Source of the DNA: a bacterium
GTDB taxonomy: Bacteria > Latescibacterota > UBA2968 > GCA-2709665
Direction: 5' to 3'
Assembly (NCBI GenBank): GCA_027619145.1
Contig: JAQCGA010000308.1
Coordinates: 1 to 5,535, forward strand
Length of the DNA: 5,535 nucleotides
In this document: one piece after another, positions 1 through 5,535 of the stretch
How the letters are laid out: each line of letters opens with the position of its first letter
How positions within the stretch are numbered: the first letter of the stretch is position 1
Notes under the pieces: generated by a model
Told to the model about the DNA's origin: nothing
What the model saw: only the letters and a program-made list of their open reading frames with translations
Database searches by the model: none
Program-made: the position numbers and the translations under genes

Positions 1-25
1 TACTTTTGTCTTCGCGACAAAAGTA
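1..25. repeat. Perfect 10-base inverted repeat (hairpin) at the left edge
   Basis: TACTTTTGTC (1-10) and GACAAAAGTA (16-25) are perfect reverse complements around a TTCGC loop. The element touches the window edge and may extend further. The sequence just after it (AGCCAAAAGCGCGC) resembles, from memory, dispersed intergenic repeats of several proteobacterial genomes that combine such a hairpin with a following CCAAAAG-type stretch. I cannot verify that it is repeated here, as only one copy is in the window. There is no T-run on the plus side; on the minus side it is likewise not followed by T inside the window. Confidence 0.5.
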
Positions 26-197
26 GCCAAAAGCGCGCTCGCTCAAGTGCCGCGAGGGGCTTTCAATCTGGTGTGGTGGAAGGCCGTGGCGTTCGGTGCT
101 TCAGTACTCCAGCGGCGTACACGAGGGCTTCAGAGGTCCTATCTGAAGGTTGGGGTGGTTCTGCGGGACGAAGATGCGAAGGTCGAAAAATCATTAC
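26..197. other. Non-coding spacer with short inverted repeats
   Basis: No convincing gene is seen here. An open frame from 47 on the plus strand runs straight through the terminator hairpin and into the end of the heparinase-like gene, so it is rejected. Two more short inverted repeats occur: CTCGC (38-42) with GCGAG (52-56), and CTTCAGA (128-134) with TCTGAAG (142-148). The segment sits between the edge hairpin and the plus-oriented terminator, so it could be the 3' untranslated end of a plus-strand transcript, a small RNA, or part of a dispersed repeat. No tRNA-like features were found. Confidence 0.4.
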
Positions 198-220
198 GCC
201 CGGCTTGTCCGGGCTTTTTT
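198..220 (+). terminator. Intrinsic-type terminator hairpin
   Basis: GCCCGG (198-203), loop CTTGT, CCGGGC (209-214), then six T (215-220): a perfect 6-base GC stem followed directly by a T-run on the plus strand. On the minus strand the stem begins 4 bases after the heparinase stop codon, but the T-run (complement of 186-190) comes only 7 bases after the stem. It therefore fits best as a terminator for a plus-strand transcript coming from the left, and probably also ends the minus-strand operon, less efficiently. Confidence 0.75.
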
Positions 221-3200
221 ATTTATAGCGCGGTGGTTTACCGTTGCGCGGAGACCAGGGAATATGTTGGATTTTTTCGTTCAGGGTGAGTGTTATATCG
301 GTGGTTGCGGTTACGATTGGGCGTTCGGTGCAATCGACGGAGGCCCAGTTGGAGATCTGGAAGGTGTCTCCGGGGTCCAGGTCCAGGTAGTAGAAGGTGT
401 CTCCGGCTTTGAACCCGGCGGTGGATTCTACGGTGAGTTCAAAGGGTTGTGCGAAGTGGGTGGAGGTGATGCGGGTGTTGTGTTTGTTGTTTGCGGTTAC
501 GATTTTTTTGCCGGTGAAGAAGTGGGTGCCCTGGCGTGTGAGACCGCGGGCGTAGTCGTGCTGGGTGAGGCTGGTCATTTCGGTGGCGCTTATGGGGTCG
601 GTGTCCAGGGTTCCCTGGCCGAGGATGATGCGCTGTGGGCCCAGGTCGATGACGCTCTGGCCGTTTTCTTTGAAGATGCGGTGGATGGTGTAGGCGGTGT
701 TGCGTGTATAGGCCGGGTTGTGGAAGGATACGATCTGGAAACTGAGTCGGCCGTCGTCGGGCAGGTTTGCGTCCACGTAGACGAGGTTTTGTTCGAGGTC
801 GATTCGGGTGATGGTTCCGGTGTGTTCGTTGTGTGCGAGTTCGAGGGCGAAACTGGGGGCAGTGAGAGATTTGCCAACGAGGTGTGCGTGCAGGACGTGG
901 GTATCGGATTGACGCAGATGAGCAAAGGTGCCGTGGAGGTTCAGGCCGTCTGAAGACAGATGTGCGGATGGGTTGCCGGTATAGAGGACGTGGTCGGTTT
1001 GGTCACTGATGTGATGAAGGGCCAGGGCAGTGGTGCCGTCTGGAGCGGGAAGCTTTTCGATTCGATCCAGGAAAGGTTCGTTGCTGTAGGGTTCGCGTAC
1101 GGTGACGAATGTGCTGTTGAGTGGACCGTTTTGTGAACGGCGGCGGGCAATGACATGTGCGGCTTTCGGGTGTACGGAATAGACGCCGGGTGCCCAGGCG
1201 GTGAGGACTTCGGTGTTGTCCTGTGGGAGTGCGGTGAGGCGGAGATGGTTTTCACCGTCGGGCAGCGTCCAGGTGGCAGACCAGGTGCTGTCGGGTGTTC
1301 CCCGGCGGGGGTGCATGAGGAAGCCCAGGCCATTTTCAGGCGGGGCGTTCCAGTAGGGTTTTTGTGGGACGCCGGAGAGGAAGCCGTCGTTTTGCTGGCG
1401 TTCGCCCCAGTTGATGTTGGGGCCGGCGAGGGAGCCGGGCTGGGGGTCGCCCAGATTTACGCCTTCGCAGGTGAGGTCGTTGGAAAGGGTGTGGGCGAGG
1501 TAGTCGTGTTGTTGGCCACCTTCTACGCGGAAGATGTCCAGGAGATAGGATTCTGGTCCGTTGCCGATCAGGGCGAGGCAGCGGCGGTAGGTTTGTACGC
1601 CCGAGGAGCGGTAGACGGCGTTTGCGTCTGCATCTGTAAGTTGCAGGCCGGGCATGTCGGCGAAGAGGTGCAGGCTGCCTCCGGTGTCGTCCTGTTCGGG
1701 ATCGGACTGCTGGCGTTTTTCGTTTACGAGTACGAGCTGGTGGGATGCGGTTTGTTTGCACCAGCCGACCTGGGTGTGGGTGGAGCCGTTGCCGTAGCCC
1801 AGGTCGTAGGTGAGTTCGTATCCGAGGGCGAAGTAATTGAGGTTGAGGTCGTCCAGGTGGCCGTGGTTGAGGACGGGGCCGTAGCGGAGCAGGCAGGCCT
1901 GTGCGTGAGGACCGGGCGGTGTGCGGAGGACGGCGATTCCTTTTTGACCGAGGAGGAGAGACCTGGAAAGGAGGTGGGCGGTGGATTCTGGAAGGGGCGG
2001 CGGGTTCTGAGGTGGGGGATTGGCGTGGAAGAGCAGCCATGCTCGGTCCGTGGATTCGGCACGGAGTTGTTCGAGGTTATTGTTTGCGAAAAGGTGGAGG
2101 AGTGCGGCAAAGGTATTTTTTATTTGGGGATCGGTTACGCGGCTGAAGAGGCGTTCGGCGTAGCGATAGTCTCCGGCATTGAAGAAATTTTGAGGCGGAT
2201 CGGTGCGATGGGTGTCCGGTCCGCTGTCTCCGTAGCGCGGCCAGTGACCGGCGCAGTCCAGGGAGAGGCCGGGGAGAACATAGAAGCTTCGGAAGACGGG
2301 GTCGTCGTAGAGGTTGAGGCCCTGTGGGTATTTTTTGCTGCGGTAGTTGAGCAGAGGTTCGGAGAAGGTCAGGTAGAGGTCGCGGGCATGGAGGGCGTAG
2401 CCGAGGGAGGATTCGATGTAGCGGCCATCGCGATCTGCGTTGTTGTTGACCATGGCGCGGATGCCGTAAGGCCCTTCTACGGCCCAATCTACATAGTGTT
2501 CGATGCCGAGGAGGCAGCCTACGGCAAGAGATCCGCGGATATAGTCGGCCTGGCCGTTGTGCATACCGCCTTCGAGGGATTGTTCGTAGCAGTAGGCGGC
2601 GCCGTTTTTGAGCATGTTCTGTTCGATGTTTTTTCGGCGGGTAAATCCGGGTACGGTGGAGGGTTCGTCCAGGGCCGGGCTATTGTAAATCATATCGTAA
2701 TTGTTTACGAGTGGGACAAGGACGCGGGCTACCTGGTACCAGGGTCGGCAAAGGCGGCCGCTGGGTGGGTCTGAAGGATAGTCCCAGGAGCCTTTGTCGC
2801 AGGAGGGATAGATTTCGGCGAGGGTGTCCAGGATGACGGCGCAGAGGGTGGCATATTTTTCGTCGTTGGTGAGGATGTATGCGGTGGAGAGCCATGTGCA
2901 CCAGGTCTGATAGGTTTCTACGACCCAGGCGTTGTAGGAGCCAACGAAGTAGTGAATGCGGCCATCCGGTGCGGCGTAGCCGGTTCCGGGATCGGGGTGG
3001 TCGGTGTCGGGTAGCATGTGACCGTTGGAACATCGAACGGTTCCGGGCCGGTCGAAGCTGCAGTCTGCACCACCCCAGGTGCCCCATTTGTTTGAGCAGA
3101 CCGGGCAACCGGTAAAGCCGTAGGCGAAAGCCGCACCTTTGTCCGGGCAATGGTGTCGGATCCATTGGGGGGAACGATCCAGGACGTTGTTTGCCTTTTG

Positions 3201-3326
3201 GAGAGTATCTTCGGCGTATGTTTTTGCCCAGGGATACGTTTGAACATTGTGTTGGGCGCGTTGCACGTCTTTGGGGGTGAGGTACACGCAGGGGTGGGTG
3301 TTCCGCCCGGTTTCTTCGAGTTGCAC
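219..3326 (-). CDS. Heparinase II/III family protein (probable polysaccharide lyase)
   Basis: A protein of 1035 residues, probably a beta-eliminating lyase for uronic-acid-containing polysaccharides. The start is GTG at 3324-3326; an in-frame TAA at 3348-3350 excludes a longer protein, and AAAGG lies 9 bases upstream. Residues about 1-450 form the expected alpha/alpha toroid. The central beta-sandwich (from about 455) contains the heparinase II/III signature RYGPVLNHGHLDDLNL (481-496) followed by YDLGYG and KQTASHQLVLVNEK (524-537), matching the layout of PL17/PL15/PL21-type enzymes. Candidate catalytic residues, by analogy, are His256-Asn257 (in GGMHNGQ), Tyr310 (in SSLGYALHARDL) and His488 (in NHGHLD). 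A Cys-rich insertion (C74-x2-C77, C99-x3-H103) looks like a small zinc-binding finger. Residues about 830-1035 are an additional beta-rich region with the motif STAGFKAGDTFYYLDLDPGD. No signal peptide is visible. A Pro-rich linker (436-447) joins toroid and sandwich. The substrate cannot be told; no frameshift or damage is seen. The stop TAA (219-221) abuts a terminator hairpin. Confidence 0.88.
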   Translation of the reverse strand: MQLEETGRNTHPCVYLTPKDVQRAQHNVQTYPWAKTYAEDTLQKANNVLDRSPQWIRHHCPDKGAAFAYGFTGCPVCSNKWGTWGGADCSFDRPGTVRCSNGHMLPDTDHPDPGTGYAAPDGRIHYFVGSYNAWVVETYQTWCTWLSTAYILTNDEKYATLCAVILDTLAEIYPSCDKGSWDYPSDPPSGRLCRPWYQVARVLVPLVNNYDMIYNSPALDEPSTVPGFTRRKNIEQNMLKNGAAYCYEQSLEGGMHNGQADYIRGSLAVGCLLGIEHYVDWAVEGPYGIRAMVNNNADRDGRYIESSLGYALHARDLYLTFSEPLLNYRSKKYPQGLNLYDDPVFRSFYVLPGLSLDCAGHWPRYGDSGPDTHRTDPPQNFFNAGDYRYAERLFSRVTDPQIKNTFAALLHLFANNNLEQLRAESTDRAWLLFHANPPPQNPPPLPESTAHLLSRSLLLGQKGIAVLRTPPGPHAQACLLRYGPVLNHGHLDDLNLNYFALGYELTYDLGYGNGSTHTQVGWCKQTASHQLVLVNEKRQQSDPEQDDTGGSLHLFADMPGLQLTDADANAVYRSSGVQTYRRCLALIGNGPESYLLDIFRVEGGQQHDYLAHTLSNDLTCEGVNLGDPQPGSLAGPNINWGERQQNDGFLSGVPQKPYWNAPPENGLGFLMHPRRGTPDSTWSATWTLPDGENHLRLTALPQDNTEVLTAWAPGVYSVHPKAAHVIARRRSQNGPLNSTFVTVREPYSNEPFLDRIEKLPAPDGTTALALHHISDQTDHVLYTGNPSAHLSSDGLNLHGTFAHLRQSDTHVLHAHLVGKSLTAPSFALELAHNEHTGTITRIDLEQNLVYVDANLPDDGRLSFQIVSFHNPAYTRNTAYTIHRIFKENGQSVIDLGPQRIILGQGTLDTDPISATEMTSLTQHDYARGLTRQGTHFFTGKKIVTANNKHNTRITSTHFAQPFELTVESTAGFKAGDTFYYLDLDPGDTFQISNWASVDCTERPIVTATTDITLTLNEKIQHIPWSPRNGKPPRYK

Positions 3327-3335
3327 GAGGAGTGG

Positions 3336-3340
3336 CCTTT
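3336..3340 (-). promoter_or_regulatory. Ribosome binding site of the heparinase-like gene
   Basis: Minus-strand AAAGG lies 9 bases before the GTG at 3324-3326. It is moderate in strength, but it supports the GTG start together with the in-frame stop codon 24 bases upstream and the absence of an early in-frame ATG. Confidence 0.45.
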
Positions 3341-3355
3341 CTGCGGGTTAGAGTG

Positions 3356-3400
3356 AGGTCCGTTGACCTGAAACATAGGAAGGATGGCTTGAAGGCGCAA
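3356..3400 (-). promoter_or_regulatory. Weak promoter-like signal with an adjoining inverted repeat in the 91-base gap
   Basis: In the gap between hydrolase and heparinase-like genes the minus strand has TTGCGC (3395-3400) and TATGTT (3372-3377) separated by exactly 17 bases, matching 3 and 4 of 6 positions of sigma-70 consensus boxes. Just downstream lies AGGTC-AACG-GACCT (3369-3356), a perfect 5-base inverted repeat about where transcription would begin, which could be an operator or a small hairpin. There is no T-run, so it is not a terminator. Both signals are short and may be chance; the gene may simply be transcribed from upstream. Confidence 0.2.
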
Positions 3401-3417
3401 CATCGGTTTTGAGCAGG

Positions 3418-4521
3418 TCAGGTTTCTTTTGTGTCCAGGACGAGGACCCAGTCCTGAAAAATGGGCGTGGGTATGGAGAGTTTCCATTTGCCCTGTATGT
3501 CTGGTACGATGAGGCCGATTCCCTGTTCTTTCCCGTTCACGGGATTAAAGAGGTATGCGCGGTACCGGACATCTGGTTCAAGATGGGTGAGCGTGATGTT
3601 CCATACACCGGAGGGGAGAAAGATGAAGCGCACTTTTCCTGGAATGCCACCAGCGTACGGCGCGTGGGAGTGTTCTCGGGTGGCGTGGATGTCTACCCAT
3701 TCTGGATGCGGCTCGAACTGCCACCAGTTGTAGCGTTGAAACAATTTCTTTCCCAGACCGAGCTGCTTTGAGCCCGGGAGCTGTGCGGCTTCGTCCCAGG
3801 GGGTGTCGCCCCAGGAGCGGCCGTGGGGGGAAGGTCCGTAGGGCGCGGTTCGGGTGTTGACCTGCCAGATGCCGTTTGCACCGTATGTGTGACCACATGT
3901 GCCAGAGAGCATGCAGAGGTAGAACATGAAGCGCTGGATTTCCTGGCGGGAGGCCTCCCCGATGCCTTCATAACAGACTTCGCCGTTGATGACGGGGAGT
4001 AGAGGTGTTTTTGCACGGGCCTCGGAGACCAGGCGGATGGTGTTGGGGATGCTGCGGCGATCGCTGTGGCCAGTTTGCAGCATGTCGATATCCAGGATGG
4101 AGGGATCTTCTACCTGGCTGCGAGCTGCGTCAGTAGGGTGGATGGTGAGGGGGTGGTGATACGGATCGAGGTTTCGCAGGTAGGTGCCTACTTCGGTCCA
4201 GCCTTTTTTCTGGTTTTGTTTGTCTTCATCCCGGTGTTCGGAAAGATAATATGGCATGGCTCCTTCTCCTGCAAGACACCAGACAACCGGGTAGGCCCCA
4301 TAGCGGGCAACGAGATAGCGCCAGTGCTGTTTCATTTTTTCTACACCCATCTGGAGCAGGTAGTACCCCCAGCATCCGAAGATGCAAGGAACAAGACCAT
4401 TTTGTACCAGGTGGTGGATGCGCAGGTCTGCCATGTCGTAATAGGCGGGATTGATGCGCGTGTAGCCGGTTTCCCAGGAGAGGCCGGCTTCATTTTTTCC
4501 ACGTTTGTCAAACGGAGCCAT
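3418..4521 (-). CDS. C-terminal fragment of the DUF4038 hydrolase (barrel and C-terminal beta domain)
   Basis: This open frame of 367 residues starts at an ATG that is probably internal to the original gene. It holds most of the apiosidase-like barrel: INPAYYDMADLRIHHLV, GCWGYYLLQMGVEKMKQHW, VVWCLAGEGAMPYY and PVINGEVCYEGIG. By analogy with clan GH-A enzymes, Glu86 of the fragment (in LAGEG; residue 260 of the joined protein) and Glu181 (in INGEV; residue 355) are candidate catalytic acid/base and nucleophile; this assignment is inference. The last 100 residues (from WWQFEPHPEW on) form a beta domain like PF12904. There is no good ribosome binding site before this ATG, and the fragment would lack the first barrel strand and helix, so independent expression as an active enzyme is unlikely. 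Confidence 0.6.
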   Translation of the reverse strand: MAPFDKRGKNEAGLSWETGYTRINPAYYDMADLRIHHLVQNGLVPCIFGCWGYYLLQMGVEKMKQHWRYLVARYGAYPVVWCLAGEGAMPYYLSEHRDEDKQNQKKGWTEVGTYLRNLDPYHHPLTIHPTDAARSQVEDPSILDIDMLQTGHSDRRSIPNTIRLVSEARAKTPLLPVINGEVCYEGIGEASRQEIQRFMFYLCMLSGTCGHTYGANGIWQVNTRTAPYGPSPHGRSWGDTPWDEAAQLPGSKQLGLGKKLFQRYNWWQFEPHPEWVDIHATREHSHAPYAGGIPGKVRFIFLPSGVWNITLTHLEPDVRYRAYLFNPVNGKEQGIGLIVPDIQGKWKLSIPTPIFQDWVLVLDTKET

Positions 4522-4605
4522 GTCTGGGCAAAGGCCGGCGACAAATTTGATGACGGAGAAGTCTTTCTGAACGCGATCTCGGGTGAGCGTCTGGAAGTCT
4601 CCAGG

Positions 4606-4608
4606 CTA
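4606..4608 (-). other. Premature in-frame amber codon (TAG for expected TGG)
   Basis: On the minus strand the codons read GAC CGA CTC TCC TAG CCT GGA, with coding sense resuming at once. A change of plus-strand T4607 to C would restore TGG (Trp) and the family-like motif RLSWPGDF. The base after the stop is C, a context known in bacteria to favour leaky termination. The other two genes in the window end in TAA, and this gene finally ends in TGA. Confidence 0.8.
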
Positions 4609-5043
4609 GGAGAGTCGGTCACAGAGGGCCATCCACCAGGTATCGGCCAGCCAGAAGAAGGGGGTGCCGTCTATGTGTTCGAGGTGACGGCGGGTTGTGC
4701 TTACACGGAGGGGGCCACGGAGGAGGAGAGGGTTTTTGCCTTCGTATGGTGTGACTTCAAGGGTACCTTCGCGTCCGTGCAGGCCGGTGTCCGAGGGATC
4801 GGAGCAATCGGAACGCCAGTGGTACGTGCCCACGGTGGGAGAGGCGTATCGCACGCGCCAGGTTTGGCCGCCAGCCCAGAAGGCGGGTACGCGCTGTTCT
4901 TCTCCATTCGGCCCGGTGACGAGAATGTCGAGGGTGATTTCGTTAAAGGGGTCGGCGTGGTTCCCGGATGCGGTGAAGGACCATTCCGCCATGCAGTTTT
5001 GAGGGGTGTGGTACAATGGGTTGCTCCTTTGGTTATGATTCAT
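4606..5043 (-). CDS. N-terminal fragment of the DUF5060/DUF4038 hydrolase
   Basis: This open frame gives 145 residues before the TAG. It covers the DUF5060-like beta-sandwich (motifs QNCMAEWSFTASG, FWAGGQTWRVRYASP, GTYHWRSDCSD) and only the first strand of the DUF4038 barrel. Alone it would have no active site. The first ATG (5041-5043) overlaps the stop of the upstream gene by 11 bases but lacks a clear ribosome binding site. A TTG at 5014-5016 lies 7 bases after a strong AGGAG (5024-5028) and would remove nine residues, starting the protein just before the conserved part. I consider the TTG at least as likely. If the TAG is obeyed, this is the only part made efficiently. Confidence 0.6.
   Translation of the reverse strand: MNHNQRSNPLYHTPQNCMAEWSFTASGNHADPFNEITLDILVTGPNGEEQRVPAFWAGGQTWRVRYASPTVGTYHWRSDCSDPSDTGLHGREGTLEVTPYEGKNPLLLRGPLRVSTTRRHLEHIDGTPFFWLADTWWMALCDRLS
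5024..5028 (-). promoter_or_regulatory. Shine-Dalgarno AGGAG that points to a TTG start of the hydrolase gene
   Basis: Minus-strand AAAGGAG is followed after 7 bases by TTG (5014-5016), in frame with the hydrolase. This spacing is ideal, and no comparable site precedes the ATG at 5041-5043. The site lies 5-9 bases beyond the stop codon of the FG-GAP gene, a usual arrangement for coupled genes in an operon. Confidence 0.55.
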
Positions 5044-5535
5044 TGAACCAGATATCTACATGGCTTTCGGGGTGGTAGGGTTTGCCGACGATGTCCGGGA
5101 GACCGTTGCCGGTGAGGTCGGCCGTTTTCCCTTCGTGGATGGGAATGCCTTCCTGGAATACCACCTGTTCGAATTCGGCACCGCCCCGGTTGACCAGGAT
5201 GAGCATTCTGGGATTCGGGTTTTTGCCCAATCCCATTTCACCTACAAAGATATCCGGGATGCCGTTGCCGGTAAAATCGGCAATTTCCAGGCTGTGCGGG
5301 TGGAATAGATCGGACATCAAGATTCTCGGTTCCCAGTCCGGAGCTTTGCAAATAGCCAGGCGGCCCGGGTGGCTCTCCCCTTCGCTGAGGACAATTTCCA
5401 GTTCTCCGTCTCCGTCCAGATCTGCAACGGCTACCCGCGTCATCGTGAAATCTGCGGCGAAGGATGTTCGTTCCCAGGAGTCTTCTGCTTTTCGCCGGAA
5501 GATATTTGGACCGGCCAGGATCTCGTTGTGTCCGT
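5033..5535 (-). CDS. FG-GAP/VCBS repeat protein, C-terminal part (5' end outside window)
   Basis: The reading frame is open to the right edge, so the protein begins outside the window; 166 residues are visible. It ends with TAA at 5033-5035. Three clear Asp/Gly-rich calcium-loop repeats are seen: DLDGDGELEI (visible residues 38-47), DFTGNGIPDI (86-95) and DLTGNGLPDI (139-148), about 50 residues apart. The first visible residues, GHNEILAGPN, look like the end of a fourth repeat cut by the edge. The spacing and loop chemistry fit FG-GAP/VCBS repeats, which fold as beta-propeller blades and are usually found in exported or surface proteins that bind ligands or other proteins. The first loop has the full D-x-D-x-D-G pattern; the other two have T and N in place of the second and third Asp. 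An ATG at 5441-5443 is internal, not the start. The gene overlaps the downstream hydrolase gene by 11 bases if that gene starts at its first ATG. The ligand and any enzymatic role cannot be told from this fragment; signal peptide and full length are not visible. Confidence 0.88.
   Translation of the reverse strand, partial: GHNEILAGPNIFRRKAEDSWERTSFAADFTMTRVAVADLDGDGELEIVLSEGESHPGRLAICKAPDWEPRILMSDLFHPHSLEIADFTGNGIPDIFVGEMGLGKNPNPRMLILVNRGGAEFEQVVFQEGIPIHEGKTADLTGNGLPDIVGKPYHPESHVDIWFNES

Larger units (their letters stand above)
3418..5043 (-). pseudogene. DUF5060/DUF4038 glycoside hydrolase interrupted by one in-frame TAG
   Basis: Two adjacent open frames (4606-5043 and 3418-4521) lie in the same frame and form one protein of 541 codons if the TAG at 4606-4608 is read as an amino acid. 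The 28 codons between the TAG and the ATG at 4519-4521 also translate sensibly (PGDFQTLTRDR... then VAGLCPDMAPF), so there is no indel. Order of parts: N-terminal beta-sandwich of DUF5060 type (about residues 16-98), DUF4038 apiosidase-like TIM barrel (about 107-430, with HIDGTPFFWLADTWW at its start), and a C-terminal beta domain resembling the putative collagen-binding domain PF12904 (about 440-537). The family includes glycosidases that act on plant or other complex polysaccharides. The TAG sits after DRLS, where from memory family members have Trp. Everything downstream is well preserved, which argues for a recent nonsense change, readthrough or a base error rather than long decay. Stop is TGA at 3418-3420. 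No signal peptide is seen. Confidence 0.8.

Noticed and set aside
26..197. tRNA, integron attachment site or CRISPR repeat in the left spacer
   Set aside because: There is no cloverleaf or T-loop consensus, no repeated unit with regular spacing, and no recognisable integron core sites.
47..289. Plus-strand open frame of 80 codons at the left end
   Set aside because: It reads through the terminator (giving RPACPGFF) and into the 3' end of the opposite gene; there is no convincing ribosome binding site or recognisable motif.
150..953. Plus-strand open frame of 267 codons opposite the end of the heparinase-like gene
   Set aside because: It runs through the terminator hairpin and then mirrors the coding strand; composition is that of a shadow frame.
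1155..2774. Long plus-strand open frame of 539 codons opposite the heparinase-like gene
   Set aside because: It is a Val/Gly/Ala/Glu-rich antisense shadow of a well-supported gene with recognisable motifs; it has no domain-like pattern of its own.
3356..3369. Terminator between the hydrolase and heparinase-like genes
   Set aside because: The stem is only 5 bases and no T-run follows on either strand.
4606..4608. TAG reassigned to another amino acid across the genome (for example Gln or pyrrolysine)
   Set aside because: The expected residue is Trp, only one such codon is present, and nothing in the window supports code reassignment; readthrough at this site remains possible.
4341..4622. Minus-strand frame spanning the amber codon, as possible evidence of a frameshift
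   Set aside because: The two hydrolase parts are in the same frame with a sensible 28-codon bridge, so no frameshift is needed; this alternative frame has no family-like sequence.
4066..5046. Plus-strand open frame of 326 codons opposite the hydrolase
   Set aside because: It is antisense to conserved hydrolase motifs and has no recognisable domain.

Overview
The window carries three genes, all on the minus strand and read from right to left: an FG-GAP/VCBS repeat protein cut by the right edge (to 5535), a DUF5060 + DUF4038 family glycoside hydrolase gene (5043 to 3418), and a large heparinase II/III family protein (3326 to 219). The left 200 bases hold no convincing gene. They contain short inverted repeats and an intrinsic-type terminator. 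The base composition is moderately GC-rich and the coding genes are tightly packed.

The gene content suggests a bacterium that degrades anionic or complex polysaccharides. Heparinase II/III-like lyases and DUF4038 (apiosidase-like) hydrolases next to FG-GAP/VCBS proteins are, from memory, common in uncultured marine, sponge-associated or planctomycete-like lineages such as Poribacteria and Latescibacteria. There is no phylogenetic marker here, so the taxon is a guess. There is no SusC/SusD pair, sulfatase, transporter or regulator in view.

Right part (5033-5535): the end of the FG-GAP/VCBS protein. Its stop codon overlaps by 11 bases the first possible start of the hydrolase gene, so the two are probably cotranscribed. 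Middle (3418-5043): the hydrolase reading frame is intact over about 540 codons except for a single in-frame TAG at 4606-4608, where a tryptophan codon is expected. The change equals one C-to-T substitution (plus strand 4607) at the second C of what would have been a CCAGG site. The gene is either freshly inactivated, read through, or affected by a base-call error. After a 91-base gap with a weak promoter-like signal comes the heparinase-like gene (219-3326), intact and starting at GTG, with recognisable active-site motifs, a Cys-rich insertion and an extra C-terminal beta-rich region.

Working together, the lyase would cleave uronic-acid-containing chains by beta-elimination and the hydrolase would remove sugars or side branches, if it is functional. 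Neither enzyme shows a signal peptide from the starts that can be supported, which hints at intracellular processing of imported oligosaccharides. No new defence, mobile or signalling system is visible. The most unusual items are the isolated amber codon and the structured, repeat-like left end.
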